Shown in pieces: positions 24,414 through 34,284 of a stretch of DNA of 64,000 bases. Both the position numbers and the translations under genes were made by a program. How positions within the stretch are numbered: the stretch's first letter is position 1; each line of letters begins with the position of its first letter. The notes below the pieces were generated by a model. It was not told where the DNA came from, made no database searches, and worked only from the letters and a program-made list of their open reading frames with translations. This stretch comes from Sphingomonas koreensis (GTDB taxonomy: Bacteria > Pseudomonadota > Alphaproteobacteria > Sphingomonadales > Sphingomonadaceae): assembly GCA_006438735.1 (NCBI GenBank), contig RCZF01000004.1:316449-380448 (forward strand), in the 5' to 3' direction.

Positions 24414-25844
24414 GTGAGCGATCTGTTCCGCAAGAAAATCATCGCGACCGGTGACGACCAGCCGAGCGAAAACCGCCTCGCGCGGACGTTGTCCTGGCCT
24501 CATCTCGTCGCCCTGGGCGTCGGCGCGATCGTCGGCACCGGGATCTTGACGCTGATCGGCGTCGGTGCCGATCGCGCCGGGCCGGGGGTGATCCTGTCGT
24601 TCGTCATCGCCGGCGCGATCTGTGCCTGCGCGGCGCTCGCTTATGCCGAGATGGCGACGATGATGCCTGCGTCGGGCAGCGCCTATACCTACAGCTATGT
24701 CGTGCTCGGCGAGATCATCGCCTGGGTGATAGGCTGGAGCCTGATCCTGGAATATTCGCTGGTGGTGTCGACGGTCGCGGTCGGCTGGTCGGGCTATGCC
24801 GCGCCCTTGCTGGAGGGGCTGGGCTTTCCGCATGCACTGACGCAAGGACCCGAGCTTGGCGGGATCATCAATGCACCGGCGATCTTCATCATTGCCGTCG
24901 TCGCCGCTTTGCTGAGCCTCGGCACCAAGGAATCGGCGACGCTGAACGCGGTGCTAGTAGTCATCAAGATGCTCGCGCTGGCGCTGTTCGTGATCATCGC
25001 CCTGCCCCATTTCGACGCCGCGAACCTGCATCCGTTCATGCCTTACGGCTTCGCCAAATCGTCGGTCGCGGGGCCGGACGGTGCGGTGGTCGCGCGCGGC
25101 GTGATGGCGGCGGCGGCGATCATCTTCTTCGCCTTCTACGGCTTCGACGCGATCTCGACCGCGGCCGAGGAGACCAAGAACCCGGGTCGCGATCTCGCGA
25201 TCGGTATCGTCGGATCGATGATCGCGTGCGTGGCGATCTATATCCTGATCGGCATCACCGCGGTCGGCGCGCTGCACTTCACGCAATTCGCCAACAGCCC
25301 CGATCCGCTGGCGGTCATCTTGCGCCAGATCCATCAGCCGGTCGTCGCGACGATCCTCGCGGTGAGCGCGGTGGTCGCCTTGCCGACGGTGCTGCTCGGC
25401 TTCCTGTTCGGGCAGAGCCGCATTTTCTTCACGATGGCGCGTGACGGCTTGCTGCCGGCAAGCCTGGCGGTCGTCTCGAAGCGCGGATCGCCGGTGCGGA
25501 TCACGATCCTGACCGCGCTGCTGGTCGCGATCATCGCCGGCGTCGCCCCGATCGACGCCATCGCCGCGCTGGCCAATGCCGGCACGCTGGCCGCGTTCAC
25601 CGCCGTTTCGGTGTGCATGCTGGTACTCAGGCGCCGCGAACCCGATGCGAAGCGCACCTTCCGCACCCCGCTGGCGCCGCTTGTAGGCACCATCGCCATT
25701 GCCGGGTGCATCTACCTGTTCTTCAGCCTGCCGCAGCGCACCGAGCTGTTCTTCCTCGGCTGGAACGTGCTCGGGCTGCTGGTGTATTTCGTTTACGGTC
25801 GCCCCCGCGCCGGCCGCGCCACGGAGGACGCGACGGCCGGCTAA
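24414..25844 (+). CDS. APC family amino acid permease
   Basis: A 476-residue membrane protein with about 12 predicted transmembrane helices. The opening WPHLVALGVGAIVGTGILTLIG contains the APC unwound-helix motif GAIVGTGI, and later FFAFYGFDAISTAAEETKNPGRDL and TALLVAIIAGVAP are family hallmarks. It most resembles cationic amino acid or YfnA-like permeases. Start chosen at GTG 24414, with GGGGGAA upstream; a longer frame exists from 24327 but lacks a ribosome site. Substrate unknown. It follows the divergent isovaleryl-CoA dehydrogenase gene, so a link to amino-acid metabolism is possible but not shown. Confidence 0.9.
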   Translation: MSDLFRKKIIATGDDQPSENRLARTLSWPHLVALGVGAIVGTGILTLIGVGADRAGPGVILSFVIAGAICACAALAYAEMATMMPASGSAYTYSYVVLGEIIAWVIGWSLILEYSLVVSTVAVGWSGYAAPLLEGLGFPHALTQGPELGGIINAPAIFIIAVVAALLSLGTKESATLNAVLVVIKMLALALFVIIALPHFDAANLHPFMPYGFAKSSVAGPDGAVVARGVMAAAAIIFFAFYGFDAISTAAEETKNPGRDLAIGIVGSMIACVAIYILIGITAVGALHFTQFANSPDPLAVILRQIHQPVVATILAVSAVVALPTVLLGFLFGQSRIFFTMARDGLLPASLAVVSKRGSPVRITILTALLVAIIAGVAPIDAIAALANAGTLAAFTAVSVCMLVLRRREPDAKRTFRTPLAPLVGTIAIAGCIYLFFSLPQRTELFFLGWNVLGLLVYFVYGRPRAGRATEDATAG

Positions 25845-25848
25845 CCGA

Positions 25849-26709
25849 TCAGATCGCGTCGAGCCGGGCGACCGCGTCGTCGGGAAGCGACAGTTCGGCA
25901 ACCGCGAGATTGTCGCGCAGATGGTCGAGCGACGACGTGCCGGGGATCAACAGGATGTTAGGCGATCGCTGGAGCAGCCAGGCCAGCGCGACCTGCATCG
26001 GCGTCGCCTCAAGCTCGGCGGCAACCTGCGACAGCGTATCCGATTGCAACGGGCTGAAGCCGCCCAGCGGGAAGAACGGCACATACGCGATGCCGTCGGC
26101 GGCGAGCGCGTCGATCAGCGTGTCGTCGTCGCGGTGGGCAAGGTTATACTGGTTCTGGACGCAGACGATCTCGGCAATGCCGCGCCCCTCCTCGATCTGC
26201 GCCGCCGTCACATTGCTGAGGCCGAGATGGCGGATCAGCCCTTGCTGCTGGAGCCTGGCGAGCGCCGTCAGCGGCGCGGCGATCGATCCCTCGGCCGGGC
26301 CATGGACGGCGAACATCGCGCGCAAATTGACGACGTGGAACTGTTGGAGGCCGAGATTGGCGAGATTGTCGTGCACCGCGCGCTCGAGGTCGTCCGCCGA
26401 GAAGGCGGGATTCCATGATGCGTCGTCGCCGCGCCGGGCGCCGACCTTGGTGACGATCGTCAGGCGATCGGGATAGGGCGACAGCGCCTCGCGGATCAGC
26501 CGATTGGTGACGTGGGGGCCGTAGAAGTCACTGGTGTCGACATGATCGACGCCGGCTTCGACCGCCGCGCGCAGCACCGCGACCGCGGCATCATGATCCT
26601 TGGGCGGACCGAACACGCCCGGCCCGGCAAGTTGCATCGCACCGTAGCCGAGCCGCTTCACCTCGCGGTCGCCGAGCCTGAACGTGCCGGCGGTGGATAG
26701 ATCGGTCAT
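25849..26709 (-). CDS. Aldo/keto reductase
   Basis: A 286-residue NADPH-dependent TIM-barrel oxidoreductase. The catalytic tetrad region appears as GVDHVDTSDFYGPHVTNRLI (Asp and Tyr), VTKVGARRGDD (Lys), and the later IPGTSSLDHLRDNL cofactor-binding segment (motif IPGTS). This resembles AKR families acting on diverse carbonyl substrates, so the substrate cannot be stated. It lies convergent to the permease gene with a four-base gap. The acnA terminator lies just upstream. Confidence 0.92.
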   Translation of the reverse strand: MTDLSTAGTFRLGDREVKRLGYGAMQLAGPGVFGPPKDHDAAVAVLRAAVEAGVDHVDTSDFYGPHVTNRLIREALSPYPDRLTIVTKVGARRGDDASWNPAFSADDLERAVHDNLANLGLQQFHVVNLRAMFAVHGPAEGSIAAPLTALARLQQQGLIRHLGLSNVTAAQIEEGRGIAEIVCVQNQYNLAHRDDDTLIDALAADGIAYVPFFPLGGFSPLQSDTLSQVAAELEATPMQVALAWLLQRSPNILLIPGTSSLDHLRDNLAVAELSLPDDAVARLDAI

Positions 26710-26784
26710 TCTCGTCTCCTGAAGCGCTTGCCCGGGATATAGGATCGGCGGGCGCCACGACCACCCGCCGCGCCGCTTCCAAAG

Positions 26785-26822
26785 AAAAGCCCCCGCGCCG
26801 GGCGTTCGGCGCAGGGGCTTTC
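26785..26822 (-). terminator. Intrinsic terminator after acnA
   Basis: On the minus strand a GC-rich hairpin (GAAAGCCCCTGCGCC, loop, GGCGCGGGGGCTTTT) is followed by a T-rich tail. It starts about 20 bases downstream of the acnA stop. The stem is about 11 base pairs with one bulge. It also insulates the aldo/keto reductase gene that starts beyond it. Confidence 0.85.
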
Positions 26823-26842
26823 ATGTGTCGGCTGGCGAGGCT

Positions 26843-29515
26843 TCAGTTGGCGGCGAGGTTCCGCAGGACGTACTGAAGGATGCCGCCGTTGAGATAATAT
26901 TCCAGCTCGTTGACGGTATCGATCCGGCATCGGGTCATGAAGGTCTCGCTCGAGCCGTCGGCGCGGGTCAGCGTCACCTCGACGTCCTGCCGCGGGCGAA
27001 TTTCCGCCACGCCGCGGATCGTGAAGGTCTCGTCGCCGGTCAGGCCGAGCGTCTGGCGAGTCACGCCTTCCGCGAACTGCAGCGGGAGGACGCCCATGCC
27101 GACGAGGTTGCTCCGGTGGATGCGCTCGAACGACTCGGTGATGACGGCGCGGACGCCGAGGAGGACGGTGCCCTTCGCCGCCCAGTCGCGTGAGGAGCCG
27201 GTGCCGTATTCCTTGCCGGCGACGACGACCAGCGGCGTGCCGTCGGCCTTGTGGCGCATCGCGGCGTCGTAGATCGGCATGACTTCGCCGTCGTAGCGAG
27301 TCATGCCGCCTTCGATGCCGGGGACCATTTCGTTCTTGATGCGGATATTCGCGAAGGTGCCGCGCATCATCACATCGTGGTTGCCGCGGCGGCTGCCGTA
27401 GGAATTAAAGTCCTGGCGGCTAACCTGATGATTTTGCAGGAAAACCCCGGCGGGTGAGTCCGCCTTGATGCTGCCGGCGGGGGAAATGTGATCGGTGGTG
27501 ATCGAATCGCCGAGGATCGCCAGCGGCTTGGCGTCGATGATGTCGGCGACGGGCGCGGGGGTCATTTCCATGCCGTCGAAATAGGGCGGGTTGGCGATAT
27601 AGGTGGAGCCGGCGCGCCACTGGTAGGTGTCAGAGCCGGTCACGTCGATCGCGCGCCACTGATCGTCGCCCTGATAGACGTTGCCGTAGCGATTGCGGAA
27701 CATCGTGTCGTTGATGCTGGCGTCCATAAGCTCGCGGACTTCGATGTTGGTGGGCCAGATGTCCTTGAGGAACACGTCGTTGCCGTCCGAGCCCTGGCCG
27801 ATCGGCGTTTCGACCATATCGGTGGTGACGCTGCCCTTGAGCGCATAAGCGACGACCAGCGGCGGCGAGGCGAGGAAATTGGCGCGCACATCGGGCGACA
27901 CGCGGCCTTCGAAGTTGCGGTTGCCCGACAGGACGCTCGCGGCGACGAGATCGTTGTCGTTGATCGCCTTCGAGATTTCGGTCGCCAGCGGGCCCGAATT
28001 GCCAATGCAGGTGGTGCAGCCATAGCCGACGAGGTTGAACCCCATCGCGTTGAGGTCTTCGGTCAGCCCGGCCTTGTCGAGATAATCGGTGACGACCTGC
28101 GAGCCCGGCGCAAGGCTGGTCTTGACCCACGGCTTGGGCGCGAGCCCGAGCGCGCGCGCCTTGCGGGCGACGAGGCCGGCGGCGACCAGCACCGACGGGT
28201 TCGAGGTGTTGGTGCACGAGGTGATCGCGGCGATGACGACGTCGCCGTCGCCGATGTCGTGGGTCCGCCCCTCGACCGCGACGCGCGCCGGACGCTGCTT
28301 GTCATAGACTTTCGACAGATCGCCGTTGAACACCTCATCGACCTTGTTGAGGCTGATGCGGTCCTGCGGGCGCTTCGGCCCGGCGAGGCTGGCCTGCACG
28401 CTCGACATGTCGAGCTCGAGCGTATCGGTGAACACCGGATCCTGATCGCCGGTGTGCCACAGCCCCTGCGCCTTGCAATAGGCCTCGACCAGCGCGAGCG
28501 TCTCATCGTCGCGGCCGGTGAGCCGCATGTAATCGATCGTCTTGCCGTCGACCGGGAAGAAGCCGCAGGTGGCGCCATATTCGGGGGCCATATTGGCGAT
28601 CGTCGCGCGGTCCGCGAGCGTCAGCGAGTCGAGCCCGGGGCCGTAGAATTCGACGAAGCGGCCGACCACGCCCTTGGCGCGCAGCATCTGCGTGACGGTG
28701 AGCACGAGATCGGTGGCGGTGATGCCTTCGTTGAGGCTGCCGATCAGCTTGAAACCGACGACTTCGGGGATCAGCATCGACACCGGCTGGCCGAGCATCG
28801 CGGCCTCCGCCTCGATCCCGCCGACGCCCCAGCCGAGCACGCCGAGGCCGTTGATCATCGTCGTGTGGCTATCGGTGCCGACGAGCGTATCGGGATAGGC
28901 GACCGCCTGCCCGTCCGGCGCGGCCGAATGCCAAACGGCCTGGCCGATATATTCGAGATTGACCTGGTGGCAGATGCCGGTGCCCGGCGGCACCACCTGG
29001 AAATTGTCGAGCGCCTTCGATCCCCATTTGAGGAACTCGTAGCGTTCCATGTTGCGCTGATATTCGAGCGCGACATTGTCGCCGAACGCCTTGGGCGTGC
29101 CGAATTCATCGACCATCACCGAGTGATCGATGACGAGATGGACGGGCACCTGCGGGTTGATCTTCTCCGGATTGCCGCCGAGCTTCGTAATGGCATCGCG
29201 CATCGCCGCGAGATCGACGACGCAGGGCACGCCGGTGAAATCCTGCATCAGCACGCGCGCGGGGCGATACTGGATCTCGCGGTCGCTGCGGCGATCCTTC
29301 TGCCAGTCGACGATCGCCTGGATGTCTTCGCCGGTGACGGTCTTGCCGTCTTCGAAGCGCAGCAGGTTTTCGAGCAGCACCTTCATCGAGAAGGGCAGCC
29401 GGCTGATGTCGCCGAGCTTCGCCGCCGCCTTGGCGAGCGAATAATAAGCATAGCTCTTGCCGGCGGCGGTGAGCGTATCGCGCGTGCCGAGGGTATCGTT
29501 GCCGATGGCGGTCAT
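26843..29515 (-). CDS. acnA: Aconitate hydratase A
   Basis: An 890-residue aconitase of the TCA cycle that isomerises citrate to isocitrate with a [4Fe-4S] cluster. The cluster cysteines are in [13 protein letters not shown] and [13 protein letters not shown]. Active-site blocks such as [30 protein letters not shown] and [20 protein letters not shown] are present. Start chosen at ATG 29515 ([11 protein letters not shown]), which gives the normal length; an upstream in-frame extension to 29833 has no aconitase homology in its reading. It is followed by a terminator. Confidence 0.97.
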   Translation of the reverse strand: MTAIGNDTLGTRDTLTAAGKSYAYYSLAKAAAKLGDISRLPFSMKVLLENLLRFEDGKTVTGEDIQAIVDWQKDRRSDREIQYRPARVLMQDFTGVPCVVDLAAMRDAITKLGGNPEKINPQVPVHLVIDHSVMVDEFGTPKAFGDNVALEYQRNMERYEFLKWGSKALDNFQVVPPGTGICHQVNLEYIGQAVWHSAAPDGQAVAYPDTLVGTDSHTTMINGLGVLGWGVGGIEAEAAMLGQPVSMLIPEVVGFKLIGSLNEGITATDLVLTVTQMLRAKGVVGRFVEFYGPGLDSLTLADRATIANMAPEYGATCGFFPVDGKTIDYMRLTGRDDETLALVEAYCKAQGLWHTGDQDPVFTDTLELDMSSVQASLAGPKRPQDRISLNKVDEVFNGDLSKVYDKQRPARVAVEGRTHDIGDGDVVIAAITSCTNTSNPSVLVAAGLVARKARALGLAPKPWVKTSLAPGSQVVTDYLDKAGLTEDLNAMGFNLVGYGCTTCIGNSGPLATEISKAINDNDLVAASVLSGNRNFEGRVSPDVRANFLASPPLVVAYALKGSVTTDMVETPIGQGSDGNDVFLKDIWPTNIEVRELMDASINDTMFRNRYGNVYQGDDQWRAIDVTGSDTYQWRAGSTYIANPPYFDGMEMTPAPVADIIDAKPLAILGDSITTDHISPAGSIKADSPAGVFLQNHQVSRQDFNSYGSRRGNHDVMMRGTFANIRIKNEMVPGIEGGMTRYDGEVMPIYDAAMRHKADGTPLVVVAGKEYGTGSSRDWAAKGTVLLGVRAVITESFERIHRSNLVGMGVLPLQFAEGVTRQTLGLTGDETFTIRGVAEIRPRQDVEVTLTRADGSSETFMTRCRIDTVNELEYYLNGGILQYVLRNLAAN

Positions 29516-29891
29516 GTGGTGCCTTTCCGTGTCTGCCGGGCCGACGCGGCGGGGAGGCAGCGGATGCTGCACGGGCGCGCGGCTGCGGCTCAAGCGAGTG
29601 CGAGAGTCGCGGGGGGCCTTAGCAAGGGGGGGTGGTTGGGGGAAGGGGTTGGGGGAGGGAAGCCGTTGCCTAGGGGATCGCGACGGCAACGCGCCCCAAT
29701 TGCGGCCGTTCCGGCCAACGAAGAAATTCGCGAAAGCAGCCGTTAGAAGAGAGACGCATGGTAGGCAGTTTAGAAAGCAATTTTGGTCAACGCCGAGGAG
29801 ACGGCAGTTTACCGATTCCCCACACCCGGACACTTAATGCGTAACGCGACGCTGGTATCGAATTCGCCGGTGACCTTTCTGTCGCCGCTCG
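29516..29891. other. acnA upstream region with a G-rich tract
   Basis: About 375 bases without a supported gene between acnA and the ECF sigma factor. At about 29611-29659 the plus strand carries several runs of three to seven G in a row separated by short spacers. That places a C-rich stretch in the acnA leader about 100-145 bases before its start. I see no aptamer. Part of the DNA near 29690-29720 is GC-palindromic. Confidence 0.5.
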
Positions 29892-30404
29892 TCAGGGAAA
29901 ACACGACGCCAGCTTGGGCAATGACCGGCGCACTCGCCTTTTGATCGTGTCGAGCGGCATGCCCGTTCGCAGCGCCAATTCTGCATAGGTTGATCCTTGG
30001 CAAAAAGCGGTGCGGATTAGCAGCGCGTCATAAGGATCGATCGTCCGAAATCCTTCTGAAAGCTGGCGCAGCTTTTCGTTGGGCCCTTGGATTTCGCAAG
30101 CAAGGGGGTCGCTGTCTGCGATCTGATCCGCTTGCTCGATCGGCGCCGTGATAATGCGGCCCGAACGGCGCAGACGGTCGATCGAGCTATTTCGCGCGAT
30201 AGTCATCATCCAGCTCATCGCCGCGCCGCGTGTTTCGTCATACAGCGCCGCGCGACGCCATATGAGGACGTAAATCTCTTGCAGCGCGTCCTCGGCTTCC
30301 GAGCGCTCTGTGAGGATACTCAGGCAGATACCGAACAGCTTCGGCGAGGTTCGTCGGAAGATTTCCCGGAAGGTGGGAATATCGCCAAGCGTCACCCGAT
30401 CCAT
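29892..30404 (-). CDS. ECF-type RNA polymerase sigma factor
   Basis: About 170 residues. Region 2 (SPKLFGICLSILTERSEAEDALQEIYVLIWR, then MSWMMTIARNSSIDRLRR) and region 4 (LALRTGMPLDTIKRRVRRSL, a helix-turn-helix) are both present, and there is no region 3. The likely start is ATG 30404 (MDRVTLGD), but the frame stays open upstream into the kinase gene, so the exact start is uncertain. It is directly downstream of a histidine kinase gene on the same strand. It does not look like EcfG by eye, and no anti-sigma gene is adjacent. Confidence 0.85.
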   Translation of the reverse strand: MDRVTLGDIPTFREIFRRTSPKLFGICLSILTERSEAEDALQEIYVLIWRRAALYDETRGAAMSWMMTIARNSSIDRLRRSGRIITAPIEQADQIADSDPLACEIQGPNEKLRQLSEGFRTIDPYDALLIRTAFCQGSTYAELALRTGMPLDTIKRRVRRSLPKLASCFP

Positions 30405-30490
30405 CGCTCGTGCAAGCCATGCTGCATCGGCGCAATCGTCCAAATCGGCGGACAGCGTGCGTTTTGCATCCGGTGGGCACGCGACCGAGC

Positions 30491-31228
30491 TCAAGCGTCG
30501 TCGCCATGCGGCATGACGATGGGGACGCAAATCGACACCCGAAAGCCATGTCCTTCCACACCCGAGGTCCTTGTTGCCGTAGCGCCAAGCACCAGACTGA
30601 GCTGGTGAAGCAGCCCGCCGCCGTGTCCGGCGGAGTAAGTGTCTACATTACCGATGCCATCGTCCTCGACGACCAACTCGACCTTGCCATCTCTGGCGAC
30701 AAGGCTGACCGATATCGTGCCGCCAGCCTCCGTTGGGTAGCCGTATTTCAAGGCGTTGATGACCAACTCGCTCGCCATGAGCAGGAGTGCACGTCGCAGG
30801 TCCGACGGCAGTAAAACAGCATCAGCAGAAATTACGACCGAGACCCCCCTCGACCGACCGAACAAGTCGGCCAACCGGGTCGCGATCTCAGTGAGCAGTG
30901 GCGAGCAGGGAAAACGGGCCTTGCTTTCATCATCGACACCAAGCTCGTCATAGGCATGCGACAACCGCCTCGCTTGTGTGGTCACTTCGGGCGACAGCCA
31001 GCGCCGGGACGGGCGCTCTGCGATATTCGCCAGGGAAATGGTCAACTGGGCCATGTTCTTTGCGCGGTGGATCGCATCCGCTCGCCATAAAGGCGCGTGC
31101 TCGCTCCTCGGCAGTATTGAGGCGGCGGGATGGCTCAGACAGGTTGGTGAGAACAGCTCAAGCAATCCGGCTTCCACCGCGATCGGAGGTGCGTGCCTTA
31201 AAGCGTCGGCGAGTGCGATCGTCTCCAT
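30491..31228 (-). CDS. HWE/HisKA_2-type sensor histidine kinase, soluble
   Basis: A 245-residue protein without transmembrane segments. The dimerisation and phosphoacceptor motif is IHRAKNMAQLT (H54), of the HisKA_2/HWE class. The ATP-binding lobe has ASELVINALKYGYP (N box) and VEDDGIGNVD (G1 box), with a further glycine motif GGGLLHQL. The N-terminal 45 residues show no sensory domain I recognise. It precedes the ECF sigma gene. Such kinases often act in stress signalling in alphaproteobacteria, but the signal and the partner regulator are unknown here. Confidence 0.85.
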   Translation of the reverse strand: METIALADALRHAPPIAVEAGLLELFSPTCLSHPAASILPRSEHAPLWRADAIHRAKNMAQLTISLANIAERPSRRWLSPEVTTQARRLSHAYDELGVDDESKARFPCSPLLTEIATRLADLFGRSRGVSVVISADAVLLPSDLRRALLLMASELVINALKYGYPTEAGGTISVSLVARDGKVELVVEDDGIGNVDTYSAGHGGGLLHQLSLVLGATATRTSGVEGHGFRVSICVPIVMPHGDDA

Positions 31229-31436
31229 GTCTTTCCCCGATCCATGCTGACGGTGATCCTGCCAATTTCAGGGTAGGCCGCATTCGGATTCTAGAACGAA
31301 ACGTGGCGCGATGATTCGCCTACGTTAAGGAATGGAATGATTTTCGTGGCCCTGAACCTCTAGCGCGGCACGACCACACTGACGCCACGATAATATCGGC
31401 GCTTAATTTGCGCGTCATCGGCGCCCGGGTGGTGAC

Positions 31437-32159
31437 TCAAGCCGTTTGACGCAGCCGGCGGTGCAAATAGTTCTCGTCGAAGCCGGCGATCTGGACCAGC
31501 TTCTCGGGATTTATGATCGTCACGCTGCCGCGACTGAGCGACATCGCCCCCGCCAGCCGGAGTTCCTTTAGGACGCGGTTGATGTGAACCGGCGTCATGC
31601 CGAGCGCATCGGCGAGAACGATTTGCGACAGCGGCAGGGCGAAGTCGCCGTCATGCGTCAGCCCGATATTACGGGCACGCAGGTACAACTCACAGATCAG
31701 ATGCGCGACGCGTTCGACCGAACTGCGCCGCCCCATGCTGACGATCCAGGCCCGCATGATGCCTTCGTCTACAAGCTGAGCGGTATACATGGCACGCGCG
31801 ATATTGGGATGCTCATGCATCATGGACTGCATACAGGCACGAGAAACGGTAGCGACGTGCGCTGGTGCGACCGCCTGGATACTGTGGTCCATTTCCGCCA
31901 GCATCTTTATGTGAAGATCGCAGGCGTCTCCCGGCATCAGAAATGCCATGATCTGCCGCGAACCACTGGGCAAAATCTTGTATCGGCATAGCCACCCTTC
32001 CAGCACCACCAACATGGGACCGGTCTCGTCGCCCTCACGGATCAAGTCTTTCCGGGAAGCATAGCGGCGAGGGTGCGCTGTAGCCGCTTCGAGCGCGGCG
32101 ACATCGCGGGCCGTAAGATCGACCAAGCTGCTCATTTTCTGGACGAACCGATTAGCCAT
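31437..32159 (-). CDS. Crp/Fnr family transcription regulator
   Basis: A 240-residue regulator with a cyclic-nucleotide-binding fold (LIREGDETGPMLVVLEGWLCRYKILPSGSRQIMAFLMPGDACDL, about residues 38-85). A C-terminal winged helix-turn-helix follows, with ADALGMTPVHINRVLKELR as recognition helix near residues 187-205. The Fnr-type N-terminal cysteines are absent, so it is not an oxygen-sensing cluster protein. It lies upstream of the kinase and sigma genes on the same strand (208-base gap). Crp/Fnr proteins of this kind are common in sphingomonads; the target is unknown. Confidence 0.85.
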   Translation of the reverse strand: MANRFVQKMSSLVDLTARDVAALEAATAHPRRYASRKDLIREGDETGPMLVVLEGWLCRYKILPSGSRQIMAFLMPGDACDLHIKMLAEMDHSIQAVAPAHVATVSRACMQSMMHEHPNIARAMYTAQLVDEGIMRAWIVSMGRRSSVERVAHLICELYLRARNIGLTHDGDFALPLSQIVLADALGMTPVHINRVLKELRLAGAMSLSRGSVTIINPEKLVQIAGFDENYLHRRLRQTA

Positions 32160-32338
32160 GACAAGGTTCTAGCGTTGAACGCCAACCTATAACATTCACC
32201 AGAAACATTGACGATTGTTATTATAGGTTGAGATGTATTCCTGCAGACGGTGTATCGGCCTCATACCGTTGACACGTTGAACCAGGCGCCAGCGGCAGAG
32301 AGATAGTGCGAACTCTCGCCTGTACGAAGGCGCTTTTC

Positions 32339-32689
32339 ATGCCAGCGAATGACGACGCCCCCGAGATGCGAGGGATGACACCTTCGATACCCGATCCGCA
32401 CGGCCAAGCTGCGCTGTTACTGGTCGAAAGCCTGATCCACGGGCTATTGGAGCGCGCGATCATCAGCATCGGCGACGCAATCGATATCGTCGAAACTGCG
32501 GTTAGCGTTCAGGTCGATATTGCCGAGGCGGCGGATGGAGCCGGTGCGCCGATGTGGCAGTCGCATGCGCGGTTGAATGCTATCCTGACATCACTGGAAA
32601 AAGACGACGATGCGGATTCAGCGCCGCTTCGTTCCGCACCAAAAACGACGCCGTTTGCAGGCCTCGCAGACAAGGAGGACGAGCGTTGA
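32339..32689 (+). CDS. Hypothetical protein
   Basis: A 116-residue protein starting MPANDDAPEM. Its central segment (GQAALLLVESLIHGLLERAIISIGDAIDIVETAVSVQVDIAEAAD) looks helical and amphipathic. The last 25 residues are polar and acidic. I know no function; it looks like a small orphan protein found in sphingomonads. The stop overlaps the TTG start of the following acetyltransferase gene (TTGA), so the two are probably co-expressed. It is divergent from the Crp/Fnr gene. Confidence 0.65.
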   Translation: MPANDDAPEMRGMTPSIPDPHGQAALLLVESLIHGLLERAIISIGDAIDIVETAVSVQVDIAEAADGAGAPMWQSHARLNAILTSLEKDDDADSAPLRSAPKTTPFAGLADKEDER

Positions 32690-33096
32690 CAATGATTCGA
32701 CAAGCCGAGCCGAGTGATCTCCCTCAAATCATGTTGTTCGATCTTTTGCCTGGCGACCGGATCACCGAAATTGTTGAACGCCGCATGCTGGTGGCCGAGC
32801 AAAATGGCGTCGTTCAGGGCTATGTTTCCTGGCAGATGAAGAGTTGTATTGGACTGGACTACGTCAACAAGTTGGTCGTTAGTCCAGCACATCGACGACG
32901 TGGGATCGGAAAGAAGATCATGAAGAGCATGAATAGCGCGCTTACTGGTCGTGTGTTCATATCAACCAATGCAAGCAATGAAGCGGCAATGACGTTGATC
33001 GAGTCGACGGACTGGACCAAAGCTGGCGAACTCCTTGGGCTGTTGCCGGATAACGAAGCAGAGGTGTATTTCTGGTGTGATCTGAACCGGCCGTAG
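32686..33096 (+). CDS. GNAT family N-acetyltransferase
   Basis: A 136-residue single-domain GNAT. The acetyl-CoA pyrophosphate loop is in VVSPAHRRRGIGKKIMKSM (RRxxGIGKK form, A-motif), and a C-terminal strand-helix NASNEAAMTLIESTDW completes the fold. Start is most likely the TTG at 32686, which overlaps the upstream stop and has AAGGAGG seven bases before it. A later ATG at 32692 is also possible. The substrate (amino group on protein, polyamine or small molecule) is unknown. It forms a pair with the preceding hypothetical gene. Confidence 0.85.
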   Translation: MTMIRQAEPSDLPQIMLFDLLPGDRITEIVERRMLVAEQNGVVQGYVSWQMKSCIGLDYVNKLVVSPAHRRRGIGKKIMKSMNSALTGRVFISTNASNEAAMTLIESTDWTKAGELLGLLPDNEAEVYFWCDLNRP

Positions 33097-33432
33097 TTTA
33101 CACGTCTAGCGCAGCGACGACCACCTCCGGGCTGATCGCGGGCATCGAACTAATTGGCGCGCGACCAGCTGCTACGCGCCCGATGATGTTGAAGAAATCG
33201 ACGATCGACTCGTGTTGATAGCATCATCTCGGCCCTTCCGTTCGCGGCGTGGTGTGGCGGTCCTGAAAATTGCATCTTGAAAGTCTGCTTTTGAGATCTG
33301 GCGGGCAAAATCCGACCGTTCGCTCCCGGCCCAAATCTTGTCCTCGCAACGAACCGGCCAGCCGAATCGTCTTGCACTAATGTTCCAAATGGGTTATATG
33401 TCCAGTAGGGCAGAGGGCGGCGAGCACTACAC
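33097..33432. other. Intergenic stretch without recognised features
   Basis: About 335 bases between the acetyltransferase gene and the HTH-containing protein. A minus-strand frame of 142 codons spans it but has no recognisable protein features and runs into the opposite strand of the next gene. No RNA gene, terminator or known repeat is evident. Confidence 0.5.
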
Positions 33433-34203
33433 ATGACGAACCAAAAGGCGGGCGGCCTCATCGACGGCTTGCGCGTGCGCCACGACGGCTGGACGGCGGC
33501 GCGGCAGCGCATCTTCCTCCGCGCGCTTTCCGAAACCGGCTGCGTGCGTGATGCCTGCGCGCGGGCGGGCATCTCCAATACCTCCGCCTATCGCATGAAG
33601 AAGCGGTCCGCCCCGTTCGCCCGCGCCTGGGACCGCGCGATCGCCAAGGCGATGCCGACGATCGAGCAGGCCGCCTATGAACGCGCCGTGATCGGCTGGG
33701 ACGAGCCGATCGTGCAGGGCGGCAAGGTGGTGGGCAGCAAACGCCGCTATTCGGATTCGCTGCTGCGGCTGCTGCTCCAGCGGCAAAGCGCGCCGAGCGG
33801 CCCGGCAGTCGCCGAGGCGCCGCCGCCCTCGCAAGCCCTGCTCGATGCCGCGGCGACGGTGGCGGCCGCGGCGGCGGGCGGGCTGTTCGCCTCCGCCGCG
33901 GCGCTGACCGGCGCAGGCGACGATCCGGCGGCGGCGCTCACCACGCTGGTGACGCGCCACGTGGACGATTGGCTGCGCGACGACGATCCGCCTCCCCCGG
34001 CCAAGCCGGCGGCGGTTCAGGCCGCGCTCGACGCCGCCGGGCTGGCCGCGGCGACGGCGGCGGGCGGTCGCTATGCCAGCCACGCCGAGCTCGAGCGCGA
34101 ATATGACGAGGAGGCGGCGGCGAAGGCCGAGGTGATGCGGTTGCTCGATCTGCTTGCGGCGGATGATGCGGACGTCGATCCTGCCGATGCGCCGGCCGGA
34201 TAG
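33433..34203 (+). CDS. HTH-containing hypothetical protein beside tRNA-Glu
   Basis: A 256-residue protein. The N-terminal 60 residues read like a helix-turn-helix of terminase-small-subunit or resolvase type (RIFLRALSETGCVRDACARAGISNTSAYRMKKRSAPFARAWDRA). A second segment contains YERAVIGWDEPIVQGGKVVGSKRRYSDSLLRLLLQRQ. The C-terminal half is alanine-rich with coiled or disordered character (several AAAA runs). It ends about 80 bases upstream of tRNA-Glu. I do not know its function. Codon use is very GC-rich, unlike the island that follows, so it is probably core chromosome. Confidence 0.75.
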   Translation: MTNQKAGGLIDGLRVRHDGWTAARQRIFLRALSETGCVRDACARAGISNTSAYRMKKRSAPFARAWDRAIAKAMPTIEQAAYERAVIGWDEPIVQGGKVVGSKRRYSDSLLRLLLQRQSAPSGPAVAEAPPPSQALLDAAATVAAAAAGGLFASAAALTGAGDDPAAALTTLVTRHVDDWLRDDDPPPPAKPAAVQAALDAAGLAAATAAGGRYASHAELEREYDEEAAAKAEVMRLLDLLAADDADVDPADAPAG

Positions 34204-34284
34204 CCGCGGGCGGATCGCGCGCGCCGCCATCTTGACGCCCCTGCCGATCGCCCCTAATCGCCCCAACTTCGCGCCACCGCGCAC

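Noticed and set aside
27488-29746. 752-codon plus-strand open frame opposite acnA
   Set aside because: Composition is typical of antisense translation of aconitase; no start signal and no recognised protein.
33150-33578. 142-codon minus-strand frame in the gap before the HTH gene
   Set aside because: Overlaps the opposite strand of a supported gene and has no protein-like features.
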